Below, in pieces: positions 7,806 through 15,136 of a stretch of DNA of 16,231 bases; within the stretch, counting starts at the first letter, position 1, and every line of letters starts with the position of its first letter. The notes beneath the pieces are model-generated. The model made no database searches and had not been told where the DNA came from. It saw only the letters and a program-made list of their open reading frames with translations. This DNA comes from Trueperaceae bacterium (GTDB taxonomy: Bacteria > Deinococcota > Deinococci > Deinococcales > Trueperaceae): positions 29,582 through 45,812 of the forward strand of contig JAABSI010000015.1 of assembly GCA_011390455.1 (NCBI GenBank), in the 5' to 3' direction. A program made the position numbers and the translations under genes.

Positions 7806-8306
7806 GTGAACCCCGACGCCGCTCGTGCCCTCGCGCACCAGCTCCTGCTCCGACACGGACTGGACGGTTGGCGCTTCCGCTTCGACCACGCCAAGCGTCG
7901 CCTCGGCTGCTGCCACTACGGCAGCCGCACGATCTCGCTCTCCAAACCGCTGACCGTGCTCAACGACGAGGCCGTCGTACGCGACACGCTGCTCCACGAG
8001 GTCGCCCACGCGCTCACGCCCGGGGCGGGCCACGGACCGGCCTGGCGCCGCCAGGCCGTCGCGATCGGCGCGGCCCCGCGTCGCTGCGCGGACGCGGCCG
8101 ACGTGCGCTTGCCGCCGGCCCCGTACGCCCTCGTGTGCGACGGCTGCGGCGCTCGGCTACCGCGCTACCGCCGCCCGCGGCGACGGCTGGTCTGCCGCCC
8201 GTGTTGGGACCGCCACGTGCGCGGGGCCGGACCGCGGCCCGCGGCGCTGCGGGTCGTCGCTCAGGCGGCCGGTGCCGGCGCCCGCCGCGTCTCGGGGACC
8301 CCGTAA
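7806..8306 (+). CDS. SprT-like zinc metalloprotease domain protein
   Basis: This encodes 166 aa. The SprT-like fold is shown by the zincin motif HEVAH at 64-68 with Glu65 as the likely catalytic base, the third probable zinc ligand His76 in GHGPAW, and LGCCHYGSRTISLSKPL at 33-49, typical of the family. A C-terminal zinc ribbon has Cys111-x2-Cys114 and Cys130-x2-Cys133 around an arginine-rich loop that could bind nucleic acid. Eukaryotic SPRTN relatives degrade DNA-protein crosslinks; the bacterial substrates are unknown, so that role is only suggested. The GTG start lies 6 nt after TACGCT. The last 46 nt overlap the end of the convergent MFS gene. Confidence 0.88.
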   Translation: MNPDAARALAHQLLLRHGLDGWRFRFDHAKRRLGCCHYGSRTISLSKPLTVLNDEAVVRDTLLHEVAHALTPGAGHGPAWRRQAVAIGAAPRRCADAADVRLPPAPYALVCDGCGARLPRYRRPRRRLVCRPCWDRHVRGAGPRPAALRVVAQAAGAGARRVSGTP

Positions 8307-9436
8307 GCGAAGGTCAACGCCGCCCCCACCCCGACGGTGGCGATCGCGACGGTCGCCAACGGCAGCGTCAGCAGGTCGGCCAACGCCCCCACCACCACGG
8401 GCCCGCCCATCGCGCCGCCGTCGCCCAGCAGCCGCCAGACGCCGATGAACTCGCCGACGGCGTCGTCCGGCGCCAGGTCCGCGGCGACCGTCATCATCGT
8501 CCCGGAACTCAGCCCGTTGCCGAGGCCGATCAACGCCGCCGCCGCCGCGAGGCCGACGAACCCCCCCGCCAGGGGTACGAGCGCCATCCCGACCGCCTGC
8601 ATCAAGAAGCTCGGCACGATCGCGTGCTTGCGGCCGTACCGGTCCATCACCCAACCGGCCAGCGGGAACAGCGCCACGTCGAACGCCGCCCCGATCGACA
8701 CGATCCAGCCCACCTGCTCCACCGACAGACCGAGCACCGTCGCACCGAACAGCGGCAGCACGATCTTGCGCCCCGAGCGGATGCCTTGGGCCATGAACTG
8801 CCCGGCGCCGGCGACCGCGAGGACGCGCCCGTGCTCCCGCACCACGGCGGCGACCGCCGCGAACGAGCCCACGTGGCGCGTCGGCACCGCGCCGGGGCGC
8901 GGCGCGCGCTCGAGGAAGACCGCGCACACCGCGAACGCGGCCGCGGCGATCGCACCGTAGGTCAGGAACGCGGCGTCGTAGCCACCGGTCGCGGCCACGA
9001 CGCCGCCGAGGGCCGGGCCGGCGAGCAAGCCGACGCGCTGGGCGCCGCCGAAGGCCGCGATCGCGCGGCCGCGCTGCGGCGCCGGCACCGCCGTCGTCAA
9101 GAAGGCGTGGCGCGAGATGCCCCACAGCGCGGCGCCCAGCCCGGCGAGCAGCCGCAGAAGCAGGACCGCCGTCACCCCCTCGACGAACGCCATCGCGGTG
9201 ACGGCGGTGCCGACCACCGCCACGCCCGCGAGCATGGTCACCTTGCGATCGAGCCGGCGCAGCAGGGCGCCCGCGGGGACGTCGCCGATCAGCATGCCCA
9301 GCGACTCCGCCGCGAGCACCAGTCCGACCAACCAGAACGGCGCACCCAACGCGGCTACGTAGAGCGGCAACACCGGCACGAGCATGCCTTCGCCGATCGC
9401 GAGCATCACCGAAGGCACGTACACGGAGCGCCACAT
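8261..9436 (-). CDS. Major facilitator superfamily (MFS) transporter
   Basis: This encodes a 391-aa inner-membrane transporter with about 12 hydrophobic segments in two halves. Motif-A-like loops are visible between helices 2 and 3 (GALLRRLDRKVTM, near residue 55) and, more clearly, in the second half (GWVMDRYGRKHAIV, near 260). The substrate cannot be told; the general pattern resembles drug or sugar efflux MFS proteins. The start is ATG 9436 (MWRSVYVPSV), because the 78 codons that remain open upstream are Arg/Pro/Ala-rich and overlap the divergent gene. TAAGCT lies 7 nt before this ATG, suggesting a leaderless mRNA. It is convergent with the SprT-like gene and divergent from the SulP gene. 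Confidence 0.9.
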   Translation of the reverse strand: MWRSVYVPSVMLAIGEGMLVPVLPLYVAALGAPFWLVGLVLAAESLGMLIGDVPAGALLRRLDRKVTMLAGVAVVGTAVTAMAFVEGVTAVLLLRLLAGLGAALWGISRHAFLTTAVPAPQRGRAIAAFGGAQRVGLLAGPALGGVVAATGGYDAAFLTYGAIAAAAFAVCAVFLERAPRPGAVPTRHVGSFAAVAAVVREHGRVLAVAGAGQFMAQGIRSGRKIVLPLFGATVLGLSVEQVGWIVSIGAAFDVALFPLAGWVMDRYGRKHAIVPSFLMQAVGMALVPLAGGFVGLAAAAALIGLGNGLSSGTMMTVAADLAPDDAVGEFIGVWRLLGDGGAMGGPVVVGALADLLTLPLATVAIATVGVGAALTFAYGVPETRRAPAPAA

Positions 9437-9443
9437 GCGGGCG

Positions 9444-9449
9444 AGCTTA
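9444..9449 (-). promoter_or_regulatory. -10 element for a leaderless MFS gene
   Basis: On the minus strand TAAGCT (9449-9444) ends 7 nt before the ATG at 9436. No ribosome-binding site lies between. No clear -35 hexamer is seen. Confidence 0.5.
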
Positions 9450-9493
9450 TCCCCCGACCGTGCCCTCGACGGGGCCGTTCCGGGGCCGCGCGG

Positions 9494-9499
9494 TACCAT
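9494..9499 (+). promoter_or_regulatory. -10 element for a leaderless SulP gene
   Basis: TACCAT (9494-9499) ends 8 nt before the ATG at 9508. The intervening bases contain no Shine-Dalgarno sequence. Together with the MFS -10 element it fills the 71-nt divergent gap. Confidence 0.5.
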
Positions 9500-9507
9500 T
9501 CCTCGCG

Positions 9508-11010
9508 ATGCCTCGCCGCCTCCCCCCCATCGCGGACCTCGTCGCCGGTGCGAGCGTCGCGCTGGTGCTGGTGCCGCAAGCGCTCGCCTACGCGGAGCTC
9601 GCGGGACTGCCGGCCCACCACGGTCTGTACGCGGCGGCGCTGGCGCCGCTCGCAGCGGCGCTGTACGCATCGAGCCCGGCGCTCCAGACGGGCCCCACCG
9701 CGATGTCGGCGGTGCTGGTGTTCGCCACGCTCGCGCCCTGGGTCCCGGCCGGCACCGCCGCGTACGCGTCGGCGGCCGCTTTGCTCGCGCTGCTCGTGGG
9801 CGCCGTGCGCGTCGCGCTCGGGCTGCTGCACGCCGGGGCCCTCGCCTACGCGCTGTCGGGACCGGTGCTCCGAGGGTTCACGTGGGGCGCCGGTCTGCTC
9901 ATCGCCGCATCGCAGCTCCCCGGGGCCCTCGGTACCGAGGGGGTCGGCACCCGCCTGATCGGCCGCGCTGCCGGGGCGCTGCTCGCTCCGAGCGACTGGC
10001 ATTGGGGCGCCCTCGCCACCACGCTCGTCGCCGTCGCCGCCCTCCGCCTCGGTCGTCGCTACGCCCCCAAGGTCCCGATGGTGCTCGCCGTCGCGGTGCT
10101 CGCCACGACCGTCTCCGCCCTCGCGCCCGGCGCGCTCGGCCCGACGGTCGGCGCCGTTCCGTCCGGTCTCCCCACGCTCGACCTCGCGCTCCCCTGGCAC
10201 CTCACGCCCGACCTGCTCCTGGGCGCCTTCGTCATCGCCCTGGTCGGCTTCGCCGAACCCACGGCGATCGCGCGGCGCTACCAGCGGAGCGACCGCCGTT
10301 GGGACCCGAGCCGCGAGCTCCTCGGTCAGGGACTGGCGAACGTCGTGGTCGCGCTGTTCCGTGGCATGCCGGTGGGCGCCTCGTTTTCACGCTCGGCGCT
10401 GCACCACGAGCTCGGGGCGACCACCCGCTTCGGTGCGGTCGCCACCGGCCTCACCGTGCTGGCGCTGATGCCGGCCGCTCCGCTGCTCGGCGACCTGCCG
10501 CGGGCGGTGCTCGCCGCGGTCGTGCTGGTCGCCGTCGCCGACCTGCTCCGCTGGGGGCCGGTGACCGACCTGTGGCGCTTCGGCAAGCTGCAGGCGACGA
10601 CCGCGCTCGCCACCGCCGCGCTGACCCTCGCGCTCGAACCGCGCATCGACCTGGCGGTCGTGATCGGCGTCGCGCTCTCGGTCGCGCTGCACCTCGGCCG
10701 GGAGGGACGCCTCCACCTGCGGGTCACCACCTCCGGGTCCGAGGGACGCGTGATCGTGGCCGGCTCGCTCTGGTTCGCGAACGCACCGCGGCTGCAAGAC
10801 GACGTCCGTGCCGCCTGGCATCGACACCGCGAGGTGGAGCGTTGGGTGATCGACCTGACCTCGGCCGGCCGCGTCGACGTCGACGCGGCGCTCGTCCTGG
10901 GGGCGCTCCGCTCGGAGGCCGGCGACGTGGGGGTGACGCTCGAGGTGCACGGCGGCGACCCGCGCACCGACGAGCGGCTCGCGCGCTACGCCGAGCGCGC
11001 GGTGCGCTGA
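9508..11010 (+). CDS. SulP-family anion transporter with STAS domain
   Basis: This encodes a 500-aa membrane protein of the SLC26/SulP family, which moves sulfate, bicarbonate or other anions. The N terminus has the family hallmark ADLVAGASVALVLVPQALAYAELAGLP in the first 35 residues, followed by HHGLYAAALAPLAAALYASS and TGPTAMSAVL. About ten or more hydrophobic segments run to about residue 400. Residues from about 407 to 500 form a compact STAS domain (VIVAGSLWFANAPRLQDDV, then VIDLTSAGRVDVDAALVLG) that may regulate transport. Known bacterial relatives are often longer (about 550-580 aa), so the STAS domain is short. The anion cannot be assigned. ATG 9508 is preferred over the ATG at 9460 because TACCAT lies between them. 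Confidence 0.93.
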   Translation: MPRRLPPIADLVAGASVALVLVPQALAYAELAGLPAHHGLYAAALAPLAAALYASSPALQTGPTAMSAVLVFATLAPWVPAGTAAYASAAALLALLVGAVRVALGLLHAGALAYALSGPVLRGFTWGAGLLIAASQLPGALGTEGVGTRLIGRAAGALLAPSDWHWGALATTLVAVAALRLGRRYAPKVPMVLAVAVLATTVSALAPGALGPTVGAVPSGLPTLDLALPWHLTPDLLLGAFVIALVGFAEPTAIARRYQRSDRRWDPSRELLGQGLANVVVALFRGMPVGASFSRSALHHELGATTRFGAVATGLTVLALMPAAPLLGDLPRAVLAAVVLVAVADLLRWGPVTDLWRFGKLQATTALATAALTLALEPRIDLAVVIGVALSVALHLGREGRLHLRVTTSGSEGRVIVAGSLWFANAPRLQDDVRAAWHRHREVERWVIDLTSAGRVDVDAALVLGALRSEAGDVGVTLEVHGGDPRTDERLARYAERAVR

Positions 11011-11026
11011 GGACGGCGACCGGGGC

Positions 11027-12166
11027 TCACGGCTTCACGGCGGCTTGCTGCACCAGACCGGGCAGCGTCCGCAGCCAGCGGACGCGCGCGGGCCGCAGAC
11101 CCGCGCCGGTTTGCCACGCGCGCATGGCCGCGATGGGGTACGTGCCGCCGTCGCTCGTCGCGCCGAAGTACAGGTCGAGCAGCGCCCCCAGGCGGGCGCG
11201 CCGAGCCTCGCGCGGATCGGCGGGCCGTGCGAGGTCCTGGACCACGTACACCCCGCCGGAGCGCAGCGCTGCCGCGACCCGCGTGGCCAAGGCCCGGTTG
11301 TCCGCCTCGCCGAAGTGGTGGTTGAGCTGAGAGGCGAAGACGACGTCGACGTCGCCGTCGCCGAGCGGGTCGTTCAGGGCGTCGGCCACGCGGTGCTCGA
11401 GGCGACCATGCAGGTCGGCCGGCACCCCGGCCGCGAGCGCGGCGTCCACCGCCGGCGCCAGGTCGATCACCGTCGCGCGCAACCCGGGGTGGCGGCGCAG
11501 GAGCGCGGCCGCGAACAGCCCGTGGCCACCCCCCAGGTCGATCAGGCGGCGCGCTCCGGCCGGCACGGGGGTGCGCCGCGCGACCTCCTCCGCCGACACC
11601 GCCGCGACCGCGCGGAGTCCGCGCTGGTACCGCACCCAGGCATCGTTGGCCGCCGCCTCCGCCCCGTCGCCCCCGGACGGCGCGCGGTCGTCGTCGGCGC
11701 CCGGTACCGCCCCCGCCGCCACGCCGCGCGCGGCGGCGGCGGCCCCGTGCATGCCCACGGCGACGCCGTGGCGCACGTAGTCCTCGTAGCCTTCGACGAG
11801 GCGCCATTCGTCGAAGGCGAAGGCCACCTTGTCCACCACCGACATGGCGGATCCGCGCGTGAGCCAACGCGCGACGTGGCGGCCCAGCGCGACGCGATCG
11901 GTGCCGGCGGGCTTCAGGTAGCCGACCCCCACGAGCGCCATCACCAACCGCCGCGTCGGCACCGGCGCGGTGCCGCAGCGCCGCGCGACCTCTTCGGGCG
12001 AAGCCGGCCCCTCCGCCAGCGCCTCGAACACCCCCACCTGGACCGCCACCATCACCGTGCGCGCGAAGGCGAACGCCAGGTGGGTATCGATCAGCGGCGT
12101 CGGGACGCGACCCAGACGCAGCCCCAGCCACTCGAGCGGGGTCTCGGGGATCGCGCCCAGCCGCAC
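11027..12166 (-). CDS. SAM-dependent O-methyltransferase-like protein
   Basis: This encodes 379 aa with the architecture of small-molecule class I O-methyltransferases (acetylserotonin/hydroxyneurosporene type). An N-terminal helical/winged-helix domain (about 25-105; VGVFEALAEGPASPEEVARRCG) precedes a Rossmann domain. SAM-binding motif I is LIDLGGGHG at 208-216, an acidic residue follows in ATVIDLAP, and QLNHHF at 280-285 occupies the motif IV region. An Ala/Gly/Asp-rich stretch at about 139-175 looks like a disordered insertion between the domains. The GTG start lies 7 nt downstream of the korB stop with GAGG about 5 nt upstream, so it is probably cotranscribed with korAB. The substrate is unknown; a quinone, carotenoid or other secondary product is possible but not shown. 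Confidence 0.85.
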   Translation of the reverse strand: MRLGAIPETPLEWLGLRLGRVPTPLIDTHLAFAFARTVMVAVQVGVFEALAEGPASPEEVARRCGTAPVPTRRLVMALVGVGYLKPAGTDRVALGRHVARWLTRGSAMSVVDKVAFAFDEWRLVEGYEDYVRHGVAVGMHGAAAAARGVAAGAVPGADDDRAPSGGDGAEAAANDAWVRYQRGLRAVAAVSAEEVARRTPVPAGARRLIDLGGGHGLFAAALLRRHPGLRATVIDLAPAVDAALAAGVPADLHGRLEHRVADALNDPLGDGDVDVVFASQLNHHFGEADNRALATRVAAALRSGGVYVVQDLARPADPREARRARLGALLDLYFGATSDGGTYPIAAMRAWQTGAGLRPARVRWLRTLPGLVQQAAVKP

Positions 12167-12173
12167 CCCGACC

Positions 12174-13208
12174 TCAGTAGCGGGCGAGCACCGAGGCGAG
12201 CGCCTCGGGCGCGGGGCGCAACGCTTCGTCGGGCAGCGACGCGAGCGGGGCCTCGCCGATCGCGGTGGTCTCCGCGAGGGACGGCCGCGACGGGTCGTAG
12301 TAGATCAGCCCGGTCAGGAACTCCATGTCGGCCTCGGCTCGCAACAGCCGCCGCACGGCGGTGGCCTTGTCGGTGGGGTCGTACCCCTCCTCGAGGTGCC
12401 GCAGGGCCAGCTTCGAGCCGTCGTGCAGACCGACCAGGCGCGTCTCCCCCGGCTCCGTCGGCTCGATGACGATCTCTTCCTGCTTCGGGATCCAACCGAG
12501 GTCCTGCATGGCGTGCTCGTGGTCGCGACCGAAGGCGTAGCTCTTGGTGCTGTGGTCGTCGTTGTTGAACGCCACGCAGGGACTGATGACGTCGAGGACC
12601 GCGGTGCCGCGGTGGGCGAGCGCCGCCTTGAGCAGCTCGCGCACCTGCTTGGCGTTGCCCGCGAAGGAGCGCGCGACGAAGCCGCAGCCCGCCGCGATGG
12701 CCTCGAGGCAGAGGTCGACGGCGGGGTAGTCGTTGGTGCCGGCGTACTTGAGCTCCTGACCCTCGTCGGCGGTGGCCGAGAACTGCCCCTTGGTCAGACC
12801 GTACACGCCGTTGTTCTCGATCAGGTAGACCATGCGCACGTTGCGGCGCACCGCGTGCTTGAACTGCCCGAGGCCGATCGACCCCGTGTCGCCGTCGCCC
12901 GACACGCCGATCGCGCGCAGCGTGTGGTTCGCGAGCAACGCACCGGTGCCGACCGACGGCATGCGGCCGTGGAGCGCGTTGAAGCCGTGCGACATGCCGA
13001 GGAAGTACGCGGGCGACTTGCTCGAGCAGCCGATGCCCGAGAGCTTGAGCACCTCGTGCGGACGCAACGAGAGCTCGAAGGCCACCTGCACGATCTGGTT
13101 CGCGATCGAGTTGTGGCCGCACCCCTTGCACAGGGTGCTGGTCGAGCCGAGGTAATCGGCCTTGGCCAAGCCGGCGGCGTTGGCCCGCAGCTGCTGCGCG
13201 CGATCCAC
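12174..13208 (-). CDS. korB: 2-oxoacid:ferredoxin oxidoreductase subunit beta
   Basis: Thiamine-diphosphate-binding subunit of a 2-oxoacid (probably 2-oxoglutarate):ferredoxin oxidoreductase, which converts a 2-oxoacid and CoA to acyl-CoA and CO2 while reducing ferredoxin. The protein has 344 aa. 4Fe-4S ligands are likely Cys27, Cys30 (CKGCGHN), Cys61 and Cys211. The TPP/Mg site is GDGDTGSIG at 104-112 with ENNGVYGLTKGQ at 131-142. GTG 13208 is chosen because a perfect AAGGAGG lies 6 nt upstream and the alpha-subunit stop ends 1 nt before it; the 24 codons upstream in frame are inside korA. Substrate assignment to 2-oxoglutarate rests on general family resemblance; pyruvate or other oxoacids remain possible. 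Confidence 0.94.
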   Translation of the reverse strand: MDRAQQLRANAAGLAKADYLGSTSTLCKGCGHNSIANQIVQVAFELSLRPHEVLKLSGIGCSSKSPAYFLGMSHGFNALHGRMPSVGTGALLANHTLRAIGVSGDGDTGSIGLGQFKHAVRRNVRMVYLIENNGVYGLTKGQFSATADEGQELKYAGTNDYPAVDLCLEAIAAGCGFVARSFAGNAKQVRELLKAALAHRGTAVLDVISPCVAFNNDDHSTKSYAFGRDHEHAMQDLGWIPKQEEIVIEPTEPGETRLVGLHDGSKLALRHLEEGYDPTDKATAVRRLLRAEADMEFLTGLIYYDPSRPSLAETTAIGEAPLASLPDEALRPAPEALASVLARY

Positions 13209-13209
13209 G

Positions 13210-15036
13210 TCAAGCCTCCTTCGGGTCGAGGTACGGACGCAACCGCTCGGCGACGAAATCGGCGGTGTAGGGGAGTCCATCGAGGAACGCGACGCTCTGC
13301 AACCGCGGCGCGAGGTCCGGGAAGTCGGCGGCGAGGATGCCGCGCACCTGAGCGTCGTGGTTCATCTCGAGCACGACGACGGTGGGGTGGGCCTCCAGGA
13401 AGGCCCGCACCTCGGGTCCGGCCGGCAGCGCGCGCAGACGCAGCGTCGACATGGCGTGCCCCTCGGCCGCGAGCCGATCGCGCGCCTCCGCGAGCGCGTA
13501 CCGGGTGGTGCCGAAGTGGACGACCCCGACGGTCGCACCGTCCACGCCGTCGACGACCGCGTCCGGCACGCGCCCGCGGATCGTCTCGAACTTGCGCGCG
13601 AGGCGCGCCATGTTCGCGACCCAATCGTCGGAGCGCTCGCTGTAGACCGCCTGGGCGTTGTGGCCGGTCCCGCGGGCGAAGTAGGCGCTGCCCGGATGGA
13701 CGTTGCCGGGCAGCGTCCGCCACCCGATGCCGTCGCCGTCGACGTCTTCGTAGCGGGCGAAGCCGTGCTGCTCGATCTCGCCCGCGCTCAGCACCTTGCC
13801 GCGGCGCAGGGGTCCGTCGGGGTACGCGAAGGGCGCACCCATCCAGGTGTTCATCCCGAGATCGAGGTCGGTGAGCACGAAGATCGGCGTCTGGAGCTCG
13901 TCGGCCAGGTCGAGCGCCCGCCACCCGAACTCGAAGCACTCCTCGATCGACGACGGAAGCAGGACCGGGTGCTTCGCGTCGCCGTGACCGAGGCGGTGGG
14001 CGAAGGCGACGTCGCCCTGGCTCGTGCGCGTCGGAAGCCCGGTGCTGGGGCCGACCCGCTGGACGTCCCAGATGACCGCCGGCACCTCGGCGAAGTAGGC
14101 CAGACCCGAGAACTCGGCCATGAGCGAGATGCCCGGGCCGCTCGTCGCCGTGAGCGACCGTGCGCCTGCGAAGCCGGCGCCGACGACCATGCCGATCGCC
14201 GCGAGCTCGTCCTCCGCCTGGATCACCGCGTAGGTCGGGCGGCCGTCGGCGTCGTGGCGGAGCTCGGGCAGGTACTCGCGCAGCGCATCGACGAACGACG
14301 TGGAGGGCGTGATCGGGTACCAGGCGACCACGCTGACGCCGCCGAAGACGCTGCCCAGCGCCCCGGCCTCGTTGCCGGTCATGAGCAGCAGACCCTCGGT
14401 CGCGTCCATCGGCGCGACCCGGAAGGGATCGCGCTTGTCGAGGTGCTCGGCCGCCCAGTCGAAGGCGGCGCGGACGACCTGCACGTTGGGTGCGACCAGT
14501 TTGTGGCGACCGCCGAACTGGACCTCGAGCGCCGCCTCGACCACGTCGAGCGGCACCCCGAGGAGCCAGGCCACGACCCCGACGTAGGTCATGTTCGCGA
14601 GGTACTCGCGCACCTTCCCCTTGGCTTGGCTGACCTCGAGCAGCGCCTTGACCGGCAACGGGTAGACGGTGAGGTCGTCGCGCGCGACGCTCGGGTGCAG
14701 GTCGTCACGCAGGATCGCGACCCCGCCCGGCGGCAGGTCGCGGAGGTCGGCATCGACCGTGGCGGGGTTGAAGGCGACCAGCAGCGCGCTCTCGGCCCGG
14801 GCCACGTAGCCGGCGGCGCTGACGCGGATGTGGTACCAGGTCGGCAAGCCCTGGATGTTCGAGGGGAAGACGTTCTTCCCGTGGACCGGGATCCCCATCC
14901 GGAAGAACGAGCGCAACAGCGTCAGGTTCGCCGTCTGCGACCCGGTCCCGTTGGCGGTGGCGACCACCAGCGAGAAATCGTTGACGATCGGCGCGCGCTC
15001 CATGGCCAGCGGCGCGTCGGGGGCGATGGTCGTCAT
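13210..15036 (-). CDS. korA: 2-oxoacid:ferredoxin oxidoreductase, fused gamma-alpha subunit
   Basis: This encodes 608 aa. Residues about 22-195 are the gamma domain (VATANGTGSQTANLTLL at 25-41, then HGKNVFPSNIQG). Residues about 215-600 are the alpha (pyrimidine-binding) domain, with YPITPST at 240-246, TSGPGISLM at 298-306 and QRVGPSTGLPTRTSQGD at 326-342, which are typical of KorA-type enzymes and contact the 2-oxoacid and cofactor. It pairs with the beta subunit 1 nt downstream. No delta (2x4Fe-4S ferredoxin-type) subunit is present, as expected for this two-subunit class. The ATG at 15036 has GGGTGA about 4 nt upstream. The 97 nt between it and the upstream lyase stop contain no TA dinucleotide, so no TANNNT promoter is visible and cotranscription with the lyase is possible. 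Confidence 0.94.
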   Translation of the reverse strand: MTTIAPDAPLAMERAPIVNDFSLVVATANGTGSQTANLTLLRSFFRMGIPVHGKNVFPSNIQGLPTWYHIRVSAAGYVARAESALLVAFNPATVDADLRDLPPGGVAILRDDLHPSVARDDLTVYPLPVKALLEVSQAKGKVREYLANMTYVGVVAWLLGVPLDVVEAALEVQFGGRHKLVAPNVQVVRAAFDWAAEHLDKRDPFRVAPMDATEGLLLMTGNEAGALGSVFGGVSVVAWYPITPSTSFVDALREYLPELRHDADGRPTYAVIQAEDELAAIGMVVGAGFAGARSLTATSGPGISLMAEFSGLAYFAEVPAVIWDVQRVGPSTGLPTRTSQGDVAFAHRLGHGDAKHPVLLPSSIEECFEFGWRALDLADELQTPIFVLTDLDLGMNTWMGAPFAYPDGPLRRGKVLSAGEIEQHGFARYEDVDGDGIGWRTLPGNVHPGSAYFARGTGHNAQAVYSERSDDWVANMARLARKFETIRGRVPDAVVDGVDGATVGVVHFGTTRYALAEARDRLAAEGHAMSTLRLRALPAGPEVRAFLEAHPTVVVLEMNHDAQVRGILAADFPDLAPRLQSVAFLDGLPYTADFVAERLRPYLDPKEA

Positions 15037-15136
15037 GGCGTCACCCGTGCCCGGTGGCTCCGAGCATCCCTTTCACGGACCCGGTGGTCCAGCATGACGT
15101 CAGCTTGGCACGCGGCGTCGCCGAGTCCAGGGACGG

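Noticed and set aside
9384..11330. Plus-strand 648-codon frame overlapping the SulP gene
   Set aside because: The SulP frame beside it has clear transmembrane segments and a STAS domain; this frame is Arg/Gly/Ala-rich without motifs.
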